DNA of 64,000 bases from Mytilus edulis (lineage: Eukaryota; Mollusca; Bivalvia; Mytilida; Mytilidae): positions 91,918,255 to 91,982,254 of the forward strand of contig NC_092346.1 in assembly GCF_963676685.1 (NCBI RefSeq), written 5' to 3'. This document shows, piece by piece, positions 54,690-64,000 of the stretch. The notes below the pieces were generated by a model. The model did not search any database, was not told the DNA's origin, and worked only from the letters and a program-made list of their open reading frames with translations. Both the position numbers and the translations under genes were made by a program. Each line of letters starts with the position of its first letter. The first letter of the stretch is position 1.

Positions 54690-55250
54690 CATCGTCATTA
54701 CCTCCCATGTAACTGTATCGTATGCCCTTAAAGGGAACATTTTGTAACTATTATCGAAATCTCAATACTAAAATTGATTTCAAATAAATCCATGTATACC
54801 CCTTGCTGTATGGTGTTATCTTTTCGAAGTATTTTCCACTTTCGTTGAGAATATGTTGCTACAAAATACCTCTTTTTTTAACGTGAATCCTTTAAATACC
54901 TTTTGACAAGTTTTAAGTTTGTTAATCGATTGAAAGGTATTGAACGTCATATACAGACGTTACGACCTAAACATTCGCTAAATTCCTACACGCGAGCAAG
55001 TATGAAACGATTATTTCGACCTCTGTTTACGTTTTTGATAAAAAGAAAAAAAAAGCACGATTCATCGCTGAACCAAACCTGTGATAATTGTTAAACCGAT
55101 TTTTATAAAAGCGCTTGGTTATACTGAGCTCATTTTAAAAACGAATGACAATCACGATACATAAATAAAATTTAAAAAACAGACAAAGATAAATTGGGAC
55201 AATCATCGGTGACTATAAAGTCAATTTCTAGTCTACCTTATATATTGGTT
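54690..55250. other. Intergenic DNA, nothing recognised
   Basis: No supported feature between the array and the Penelope-like copy. Confidence 0.4.
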
Positions 55251-55254
55251 CCTG

Positions 55255-56098
55255 TATTATTATGAAGCTGACGTCATACAGGAATTTCTTAAGAAGAAAG
55301 AGAAGAAGTTTGGAATATCCTTTAACTTTACTTTACACTATAAAAATTATGCTCTCTCACTTAAGCATTCAATATTTGGTGACTATGTTTAACGCATCTA
55401 TCCCATTGTACTAGCGATAAATGATACAACAGATACAGTTAAATCTGCCTCATATCTTGAATTACATCTAGAAATTGACAATGAGGGTCGGGTGACAACA
55501 AAACTTTACGACAAAAGAGATGACGTCAGCCTCCCAATTGTGAACTTTCAATTTCTATGTAGCAACATTCAAGCAGCGCCTGTATACAGAGTATATATTT
55601 CCCAATTGATACGATATTTTCCGGGCTTGTATTTCCTATCATGATTTTCTTGATAAAGGGTTGCTGTCCACACGGCAGCTATTGAACTAGGAGTTCCAAA
55701 TAGCGCAGTTAAAATTATCCCTTCGAAAATATTACGGACGACATCACGAGTTGATTCACCGTTATGGAATAACCGTTGCACAGATGTAATGGAATATGTT
55801 CCTTATGTACAATCCCATTCCCTTTTTACGAATGTGACCTACCGAATTGGACTATTTACCGTGTTGTTTAAAAACACGAGCAATACGAAGGGTGCCACAT
55901 GTGGAGCAGGATCTGCTCATCCTTCATGAGCACCTGATATCGCCCGCAGTTTTTGGTTGGGTTCATGTTTTTCGTTTTCTATATTATGTCTTGTGTATAA
56001 TCATTTGTTTGTTTGTTTTTTTTTTAGCCTTGGCGTTGTCAGTTTATTTTCTATCTGTGAGTTTGACTGTTCTTCTGGTATCTTTCGCCCCTTTTGTA
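55255..56098 (+). mobile_element. 5'-truncated Penelope-like element (RT C-terminus and 3' tail)
   Basis: Plus strand, with stops: EADVIQEFLKKKEKK-like start, then FTLHYKNYALSLKHS at the palm position where Y-I-D-D has decayed, YLELHLEIDNEGRVTTKLYD, DDVSLPIVNFQFLCSNI, and KLSLRKYYGRHHE-like residues. The 3' tail runs from about 55830 to the usual end GGTATCTTTCGCCCCTTTTG. Over 800 bp retained, but clearly dead. Confidence 0.72.
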
Positions 56099-56485
56099 GA
56101 AGTGATTACTGAATTGCGTAAAAAAAACCATCCAGAATATATATCAATCTATGGATTAAGAATTGGGGTCTGGCCTACCAATTTGGGCAATCTTGAACCG
56201 ACCCAATTTAACTTACTTTTACTAAGATCGTGCAATTATGCTATGATGTAATCTATATTGTTGGTCGACTTCCGATATTTAAGTCTGGAGACGTCCTAAC
56301 ACCTTGTTACTTGTTGCAGTGTCCAAAAGTGTCATTTGACAGTATTGCTGACAATTGTCTGTTAACCAACCAAACGTGTGCTATAGTGAACTTTTAATTG
56401 GCCGGCCACTGCAGATGGATTATCACGAAGTTGTAATGTGTAACAGTGTCAAATCAAGGCATACCGGTATTTCACTTAATCGACA

Positions 56486-56760
56486 AAAGAGGGACGAAAG
56501 ATACCAAAGGGACAGTCAAACTCATAAATTTAAAACAAACTAACAACTCCATGGCTAAAAATGAAAAAGACAAACAGAAAAACAAAAGTGCACATGACAC
56601 AACATAGAAAACTAAAGAATAAACAACACGAACCCCACCAAAAACTAGGGGTGATCTCAGGTGCTCCGGAAGGGTAAGCAGATCCTGCTCCACATGTGGC
56701 ACCCGTCGTGTTGCTTATGTGATTACAAATCCGGTAAATAGTCTAATTCGGTAGGTCAAT
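56486..56760 (-). mobile_element. Solo Penelope-like 3' tail, well preserved
   Basis: From AAAGAGGGACGAAAGATACC to GTCTAATTCGGTAGGTCA, the tail of the family with few differences. Probably a recent 5'-truncated insertion. Confidence 0.78.
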
Positions 56761-56924
56761 CGCATGTTTAACAACCAAGTGTTTTACATAGTAGGTTCAT
56801 GTCACGGGTTATTTGAACAAGTTCCCGTGGAAATGCATAAGTCAGGTACCTGTCATTCAGTGCTCAATTATTGATATATATCATATTTGTTTTTCATTGA
56901 TTATTTTGTCCATCAATCAGGCTG

Positions 56925-57105
56925 TTCGTTTCTCGTTTGAATTATTATATATTTCTCAGTTCGCGGTCTTTTATAGCTGAATATGGGCAATGGGTTTTGC
57001 TTATTGTTGAAAAACGTTTTGTGACTGAAGTTGATAATTTCTATGTCATTTGGTCTCTTTTGAAGAGTTGTCTTATTGGCAGTCATACCAAATCATCTTA
57101 TGTTC
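56925..57105 (+). repeat. Dispersed short repeat, R3 type
   Basis: CGTTTCTCGTTTGAATTATT, GCGGTCTTTTATAGCTGAAT and GTTGTCTTATTGGCAGTCAT match the R3 family. Confidence 0.6.
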
Positions 57106-57179
57106 ATTTGAACATTTTTCTACGCGTAAACTGCTCCCTTAATGTTTGTGAGACCTAAACACTATCACAACAAATATAA

Positions 57180-57310
57180 CAAAAATACCGAACAAAAATG
57201 TGGAAGTCAATGAAAACTGACCAAAGCAAATGCTTTTTCGACTTTATCAAACAACAGGACGAATTGAAAATTACCATCATATTCCTGACTCAGTCACTGA
57301 TGACGTTCTA
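57180..57310 (-). repeat. Dispersed short repeat, R4 type
   Basis: AAAAATACCGAACAAAAATG at the start and ACCATCATATTCCTGACTCA at the end follow the R4 order with decay between. Confidence 0.45.
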
Positions 57311-57319
57311 CAAAATCTG

Positions 57320-58520
57320 AGTAGCAGGTCTCGAATATTGTTTTAGTTGAGAAATGTATACTCCTTACACGGTTGAAGTTGGTAGATCTTATCGACCTGT
57401 CAACAAACACTGATAAGTTATGCTCGAATAACACAAGCTAAAAAGGCCAGATAAATTGCGATTGGTATGTTGCTGCTAAAGCGAGAAAACTCAAAATTGA
57501 AGTTGTCTCGTTTGTCATAGATTACTAAAATGACCAACGTAGTTAAATTAGAGGTATATGTCTAGAAATGATGCAAAGGAAACTGAGATTGTTATTTTTT
57601 TAATCTCTGTTCACAGAGAATACATTAATGAGACCTCATTAGAAAGATTGGATTGTTAATCGAAGGAACATAATTTATATAATCATAATGATGTATTCGC
57701 AATTAATTGTTTTAGCGTCTTTGATCTTGTTTTGTACAAGTGTCTGAAAGAACTCAGACTCATTTAGAAAAAGAAATGGTTGACCAGAAGACGTGTATAG
57801 TTGGAAAAGATGGAAATGCTGACAACCCCCTGAAAAATTTTCCTCCAAATTTAACAAACATGTTGTCAAGTATAAATTTTAGCAAAATGATCACATGTTC
57901 TTCAGTGTATCATGTTTTGTCTTGGCTCATTTTCACAACCATATATCCCTTTTTACATCTCAAAACAATAAACTTGCAGAGTATATAGCAACATTTTATG
58001 GGGGAAGTATTGAAGATTATTTCTTGAGGACAGAGTTTCAATCATTGATGTGGTGTAAAATGTGAAAAATCGAAGATTTTGATAGAAATTATTTAATAGA
58101 ATGACCGAATTAAAAAAATTAAAACTTTCTTTGGAATTTTTAAGAATCAGTATGGTTATTGCCACTACACCAGTTAACAGTGTCACAGTATTTCTCTGTA
58201 ATTCCTCTTTTGTTGGAGAAATGTTGGTTAATTTAACAGTTATTTTATTGGTAGAACGTACAGATGAGCAGACAAGGCATCATTGTTTGTATGTAGCTTT
58301 GGAAAATTTTGATATCCAAAACAAACAAGATAGGAGTTCAGATATGTTTCTCATTCGCATTCTTAATAACACTTGAGATTGAGGTTATTAATTTTTCAAC
58401 TTTGCTTTATTATTGAATGATAATATGTTAACATGTGTACTTCTAAAACTGTTATGAGACATTAACTATACATCAATACACAGTAATTTTTCTATGATTT
58501 TTAAAGTCATATTCATACAT
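57320..58520. other. Intergenic DNA downstream of gene D
   Basis: Two overlapping plus-strand open stretches (57740-57988 and 58101-58376) have no splice borders or recognisable motifs. I do not call them genes. Confidence 0.35.
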
Positions 58521-58524
58521 GGCA

Positions 58525-58530
58525 TTTATT
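58525..58530 (-). promoter_or_regulatory. Poly(A) signal of gene D
   Basis: Minus-strand AATAAA 44 nt after the gene D stop codon. Confidence 0.6.
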
Positions 58531-58573
58531 CTTCTTCCATAGTTTTTTTATATTGATATGCTCCTTATATTTC

Positions 58574-61234
58574 TTACTTTCCAGGTTTACAACCATATTG
58601 AATGCATGCTAGTCGTTTAGATTGCACTTCAAAGTCCGCCATCTGAAATAAAAAGAGGATATTCATTTAATAATATAACTCCGTAAAGTAATACAATATA
58701 AATTTAAGTCTTTAACAATTCTTTTACAACTGAAGATTACATTTATACTGGAAGTATCTTTTTTTAGAGAATAAGACACCACGTAAACACAAGAAACTAT
58801 ATTTTTTTCCTCCCATGGGTCTTCTTGTCTTTCATACTCATTGTATTTTTGATCCAATTACAAATTTGTTACAGAAAATATCACCGCAGATAATTTGACG
58901 TGTGTAGGGAAATACAAAAATGTGTCCTACAAACATGTATGCATCGATTTTTCTCAAAATTTGAAATACGTGAATGAAATAATAACTCATCCTGTTCACC
59001 TTTTGTCTGTTTCCATCCGCAAAACTCTCGTCAATCTGCTTATCTAATGCATTTGAATTAGCTAGCAGTAAATCGTCAAATTTGGAAGGGCGCAATAGTT
59101 TTAAAAGTGCCAACTCATCCGCTGTGGAGAAAACATCTTTACGGCTATCATTTTCAATCATATCTTCCAAGTTATTTGTATTCAAAATCTACAATGTAAA
59201 TCACGTACAACTTTATCATTCCTTCACAAATTATGCCTACTTTTATATTTTTGTTAATCTTAAACTTACTAGCTTCACATGTCACCGTTGTTAAGTACCT
59301 GTAAAGCACACCGATTCTACTCATAAATTATAATCAATATGAAATTCACATAAAATGTTTTTTTTTTATTTTCATAAATATGACATTTAAATTGGAACTA
59401 TTTTTTTTTATGAAAACGCGTCGGGTGCATCAAATTTATGGGTTTTGTTTTATTTGTCCTATTTTTTGTTTCTTAGGGGACTTTTTCATTTCGCAAAATG
59501 AAGGGAAGTCAAGATCACTTGTGCATCCATGAAATAAAATATTAACAGAATGATTATAACTGGACATAATAACCTTAACAAATTGTTTTATGTAAACTAA
59601 AACTAACAACATATAGATTGAAAATTAGTTTAATCAAATGAATAGTTTGTCGTGAATAAAAAGAAATAAATAAAAAAAGCTATAGAGTATGCCATCTTGC
59701 GGCGTTTCCAAAATTATCTTCTGCGCAACTAAGAGATTTTAAGATTCTTTTAACAATCGAGAATGAGATTAACTAGCTGATGATTTTTGCAAAACAAATA
59801 CAAAACCCCACACTCAACCTCGTCATTAGACAGCTGTTTTTTCCATTATAATTACATTTAAAATCTTTGACTATATACACACATTACATTTTACTGACAA
59901 AAAAAATAAATAATAGCGTATATTTATACCTTAAAAGGGAATTCATTTATATCATTCTATCAAATAAGGCAGATCAACAAACATGTTCATTACTTTTTTT
60001 AAAGTTCTTTTAAACAGAAACAATTCTGATTGTCAAATCAGTTAGTTGGTATATGTGTCTTCCGACAAGTTGGATTGTAAATTATCATAACACAGTACAT
60101 ATAGGCCTTATAAGGAATAATGAACGAATATTCAGAGAATTGATGACACAATTTTTACGAAAGCTTTTGCCAACTTAAGCTCTGGTTATCTATACATGGG
60201 GTAAACAATTCTTCGTATTAAAGTTGTAAAACAGATGACAAAATCACACAAAATACTGAATACTACAGTTTTAATGAAAGTTATCACTAAAAAGAGATAT
60301 CATGTTTTAAAATGATGAGTTGATATTACAATCATGCTCCTATATACTCTTAGAATAGTTGTATTACTTCAGAGTATATTACTTTCAGAAAATGTATGCA
60401 TTGTGCAGAACAAAATACTGAACTCAGAGGATAATCCAATCGGAAAGTCCATAATCACATGGCAAAATCAAATGACAAAACACATAAAAAATGAAGTTGT
60501 TATTCGTGATACACACTAGAAGTAAACAATATTTAATAAACCGATTTGTTTAACCGTAAAGAAGCGTTTTGCAATAGGCCTTGGTGCCAAAGTTAAAATT
60601 TTCTGTTGTCACTATCAAAGTTATTCATCAAAAACTTGGTCAAAGAAAACTTTAACGAGGTAAACCTGCAAAGTTATGGGTTATCACTTTCTTTTCTTCT
60701 TCTTCATAAATAGCTTTGTCAAAGAAAAAAAAATGCATTGTGATTTGAAAATTCCTGTCCTAGGCCAATCCAACGTGTGTAGAAAAGTAGGATAAGATTC
60801 TATTTATCCAAGTCTGTATGAAACAGACCATAAAAAAATTGACCGAGAAAACTTGTATCAGAAAACAGTGATAGTGACAACAGGCCCATACATTCAAGTA
60901 TACATGTAGTAATATCCTATTATTATTATTACTATTTTCATCCTTACTATTACAATTATTAAACAGAATAGGTGATATTTTTTACTAATTGAATTATGGA
61001 CATTCTATTGATTCAGTGTTTTTATTCTTATCATCAAAATCCATTTAATATTAGATTTGATATCAGAAAATTTACATATATTGGCAAAATATACGAGAAA
61101 ATATTTTACATATTCTTATTTGTCTTTTAAATAAATTTGAAGAAAGTAGAAATACTTACAATATATCCGCATGCACTGCTAAGAAGAGTTATCACAGTAA
61201 CAAAACAACACACGTTTGGAGCAAAGGCGTTCAT
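58574..61234 (-). CDS. Secreted prepropeptide gene D (complete, 110 aa, 3 exons, C-loop peptide)
   Basis: Exon 1 is 61160-61234: 25 codons, MNAFAPNVCCFVTVITLLSS then ACGYI, a signal peptide, before GTAAGT. Exon 2 is 59000-59188: 63 codons, ILNTNNLEDMIENDSRKDVF through to DGNRQK, acidic, between TTGTAG and GTGAAC. Exon 3 is 58574-58642: 22 residues, MADFEVQSKR then LACIQYGCKPGK, TAA, after TTTCAG. Introns (1.97 kb and 357 bp) are phase 0. KR is a convertase site and the terminal G-K is a typical amidation-plus-basic ending, so the mature peptide may be LACIQYGCKP-amide with a C-IQYG-C ring. It is the sister of gene C: the signal peptide CFVTVI.LL..ACGY, the exon 2 block MI(D/E)N and the promoter are shared. 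Function unknown; neuropeptide or exocrine effector are both open. Antimicrobial action is less suggested by the low positive charge. Confidence 0.85.
60395..60510 (-). repeat. R4 fragment in gene D intron 1
   Basis: AATACTGAACTCAGAGGATA and AAAGTCCATAATCACATGGC match the start of R4. The remainder of intron 1 (59189-61159) is AT-rich without other recognised features. Confidence 0.6.
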
Positions 61235-61305
61235 ACTGAATGTTACAACAAATAGTGTTTCTGTACAAAAATGTGTTTGAAAATAAACTGTTTAGCGTAA
61301 TTGAC

Positions 61306-61339
61306 TGAACGTTCACAATATTCACTTTGCCTTTTTATG
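61306..61339 (-). promoter_or_regulatory. Core promoter of gene D
   Basis: Minus-strand CATAAAAA starts at 61339. TTCAGTCAATT has its A (+1) at 61306, exactly 33 nt downstream as in gene C, with the same GAACGTTC block. The 5' UTR would be 71 nt. A conserved ACCCACACGGGAG-like block and GATAAACTAATATATTCAAT lie further upstream in both genes. Confidence 0.62.
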
Positions 61340-61439
61340 ACAAAACTCCCGTGTGGGTTTTAGGAGCGTTATAAGCTTTTATTGAATATATTAGTTTATC
61401 TAGTGCCAACGCACACAAGGGAACAATGATTTTAGTAAA

Positions 61440-63180
61440 AGAGTAATACCATTTTGTTTAAGTATTGTTATTAAAATATCCTCTTTAATAAATATTAAAT
61501 TAGATCATTTGAATTTTAAGATTGTGTATCTTTCAAGCTTGTCACAAATAAACTAATTTCAAAATTACCTATCAGAACCTCATTCATTATACAAGCTTCA
61601 ATAATTATCAAATTTGAAAAGTGTGACAAGGTTCATGCTTCATGACAGTCCAATGTATCAAATTTGAGACAACTGCTGAAAAATCATCATAATTCGGTTT
61701 ATTCATTGATTTGGACTTTCATTTCTTGCATAATTGATAAATTTTCTTCATGATAGATAGGTCAGATGGGATGTAATAATAAAAAAATTCACAGCGATGA
61801 TTTAATTATTGATGTTCACTAACATTGTCTGAATGCTTTGATCTTATACAAACATATGTATTACAATCAAAAATGATGTCATGAAACAAACAATTTATAG
61901 TGAATATCAACTTGAAATAGTTCTAGTGCGTTTATTAATACATTTTGTATATAGACAGACAAAAGGATAAATAGTAATACTATGAAATAAAACTCATTTA
62001 ATGGTGAACATTCGTTTGATATTAAGTGTTTAAAAGATAAAAATAAAAAAAATTCCAAATGGATTAAAAGAAAATTTAAACCAAATTAAAAATTATTTTT
62101 AATTATTTCCCATGTTTTTGTTTTCAATGATCAGATCAAGTGTGATTTAGTTCTTCGAATTTTAAAAGTTTTGAGTTTAGCTGTAATTTATTAAAAAGTA
62201 ACAAACTCAACTTCTGTTAAGTTTTGAAACCTTTATATGTATACCTGTAATTCATATAAAAAATATTATCCTATTTAAATCAAAAACAGTAAATGACCTA
62301 CATGTATGTCACAAATATTCGTATGGGCAGACATCTTTGATTCGATGAAATATATATGGAAATCAAAAAATTAATGCAGTGTCTGAAATTAATGATTCGA
62401 TTTTTTTAGAATAGGTAGAAAAGGCGAGAATTTGTATTGAAAGCACATACAATAAGCAAAAAAAGTTCTGTTATTTGTCTTAAAACTATAAAATCTCAAA
62501 TTTCCAATTTTTAGTACATGGATTTTGCTTAATAAAACTGTACGTCTTTTGCACATGAATTTCCGTTTTAATGAAATAAAATTATTATATTGTCACCGAC
62601 ATCGTCTTATGATTTTAACCAATCCGTAATCAAGTAGGTATTGGGAAACGTCAAAAATTTACATCTTACTGCCAACAACGCGATGAAGTTACTTTTATTT
62701 CGACGTTATGTAATATTTTAACACCTAGACTATTATTTTGAATGAAGTGTAACGTTGGAGATTTTACGATTTTAAAACAACTTCAAAAACGTTTTTACTG
62801 CTAATTTTATTTGCCTCCTACATAAATTATCACAATTATATTTTAGAAAATATATAAGACTATAGTGATTTAAAAAAAAAAATGCAGTTGTACTTGTACT
62901 TCAAAAAACCAATGCAAAGATGTATGCAAAATTCAAAAAAACATTTCAGACATAAAAAGAAAATTTGGAATACTGCGCCCATTTACTTTTGTTTAACCGT
63001 AAGCTATTATTTTTAATCTAACATTGAGAAACCATGCGGAGTAATCTAATATACATGATTTTATGAGTTTTTTTGCTTTGACCTAGTTTTTTGGAAGTGC
63101 GAGTACACTAAGATATGAACTGTTTTGTTAGAGTTGATGTATTATATCTGCCTATACTGTTCCTAAACTGTCCCGTGAAA
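61440..63180. other. Intergenic DNA upstream of gene D
   Basis: Very AT-rich. No supported gene, RNA or repeat. Confidence 0.4.
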
Positions 63181-63229
63181 GGCGGAGTGTTTGAATTCAC
63201 ATTACTATAAGACGTGTCACGGTACTTTT

Positions 63230-63470
63230 CTATCCCAAATTCATGTATTTGGTTTTAATGTTATATTGATTATTCTCATCGGATGTTGTCTAATGCTTAG
63301 TCCGTTGCTGTGTATGTTACATTTTGATGTTGTGTCGTTGTTCTCCTCTAATATTTAATGCGCTTCCCTCAGTTTTAGTTTGTTACCCCGATTTTGTTTT
63401 TTGTTCATAGATATATGAGTTTTGAACAGCGGTATACTACTGTTGCCTTTATTTGGCACCAGCAAAGATG
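63230..63470 (+). repeat. Dispersed repeat, R4b type
   Basis: TAATGCTTAGTCCGTTGCTG, AATGCGCTTCCCTCAGTTTT and AACAGCGGTATACTACTGTT match 51595-51865 and the inverse of 34930-35290. Confidence 0.6.
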
Positions 63471-63475
63471 TTTTA

Positions 63476-63492
63476 CCCCCCCCCCCCCCCCC
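63476..63492. repeat. Poly(C) run of 17
   Basis: Seventeen consecutive C on the plus strand, the only long C/G homopolymer in an AT-rich window. The exact length is likely variable or uncertain from sequencing. Confidence 0.9.
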
Positions 63493-63844
63493 ACATTCTG
63501 GTATTTATCATTCCTTTTGAAAGAAACAGTATTGTGCATGTTGTACGTCTGCATTGTTATAACATGTCGTTAATTAAACTGTAAACCGTATTTCCAAAAA
63601 AAAGTTTATATTGACATAACCTAAACATACGTTTGAAACACTATTGATTGGTTTGGTTTATTAAAACAAACCGTATCTTATTCAGCCAAAGATACCGGCT
63701 ATGGTACATTTAAAATTATTCATTTTGTTCCCAAATTTATTCTAGCGCGCCTTGATAACACAATAACTTCAATAAATAGGTCTTCAGGAAAACAACCAGC
63801 ATAATATATTTATGGGGCGGATTTCTACAATACGTGTGAAAAAG

Positions 63845-64000
63845 TAAAGTCACTAAAATACTTAACTCCTACGAAATTTCGAAACGGAAAGTCCGTAATA
63901 AAATGAGAAAATCAAATTTCAAACTCATCAAAATAATGGATAACAACTGTCATATTCCTGACTTGGTGCAGGTATTTTATTATGCAGAAAATGATGGATT
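63845..64000 (-). repeat. Dispersed short repeat, R4 type, running off the window
   Basis: AAAATACTTAACTCCTACGA, TCATATTCCTGACTTGGTGC and GAAAATGATGGATT follow the R4 order and continue beyond 64000. Confidence 0.62.

Noticed and set aside
57281-57310. A ribozyme-like CACTGATGACGTT on the plus strand
   Set aside because: Only part of the core string occurs. There is no stem II, GAAA or stem I partner.
1-64000. CRISPR array, bacterial operon or prophage
   Set aside because: No direct-repeat/spacer pattern, no ribosome-binding sites and no long open frames. Intron signals and repeat types are those of an animal genome.

Overview
This is an AT-rich animal nuclear window, not a bacterial one. 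It has no long open frames, introns of 0.4-6 kb with GT-AG borders, tRNA-derived elements, microsatellites and dense layers of decayed retroelements. The repeat vocabulary (hammerhead-ribozyme repeats, a Penelope-type reverse transcriptase family and its abundant 3' tails) is what I associate with marine bivalves, most likely a mussel (Mytilus-like). The species call is inference.

Genes. I assembled by eye five small genes, all on the minus strand at about 12-20 kb spacing: A (1134 to beyond position 1, partial), B (16101-12671), E (28223-22284), C (47991-41696) and D (61234-58574). Each has exon 1 = signal peptide (25-27 codons), exon 2 = acidic propeptide (34-63 codons) and exon 3 = a short C-terminal peptide (17-30 residues), with phase-0 introns. 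C and D end in a dibasic KR site followed by a small disulfide-loop motif C-I-(K/Q)-Y-G-C. In D this is followed by a possible amidation signal. B and E end in an N-R-G-x-F-x-(V/L)-N motif. C and D share their core promoters and are clear duplicates. They look like secreted peptide prohormones or effector peptides. I recognise no named family, and they are the best candidate for an undescribed system here.

Ribozyme repeats. About twenty loci carry a hammerhead ribozyme motif or its remains, inside a structured repeat of about 354 bp. The centrepiece is a minus-strand tandem array at 52425-54687 with seven ribozyme sites at 353-362 bp spacing. This is the organisation of a metazoan retrozyme. 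Dispersed copies, mostly 5'-truncated and mostly sharing one 3' end, lie at 4873, 7030, 14214, 18586, 24985, 32270, 35386, 36850, 37578 and 49429. The shared end points to target-primed reverse transcription.

Other mobile DNA. Penelope-like RT fragments lie at 3725, 10500, 20790, 31568, 34315 and 55255, with many solo 3' tails. One non-LTR retrotransposon end lies at 5640. Several non-autonomous inverted-repeat elements (2187, 6308/39998, 19566, 21632/22488, 27368, 32980) and two tRNA-derived SINE-like copies (26840, 46135) are present. A large decayed minus-strand coding remnant at 37066-39720 was interrupted by a solo ribozyme element.

The peptide genes do not appear to be mobile. They are islands in repeat-filled DNA, and most repeats lie in their introns or between them.
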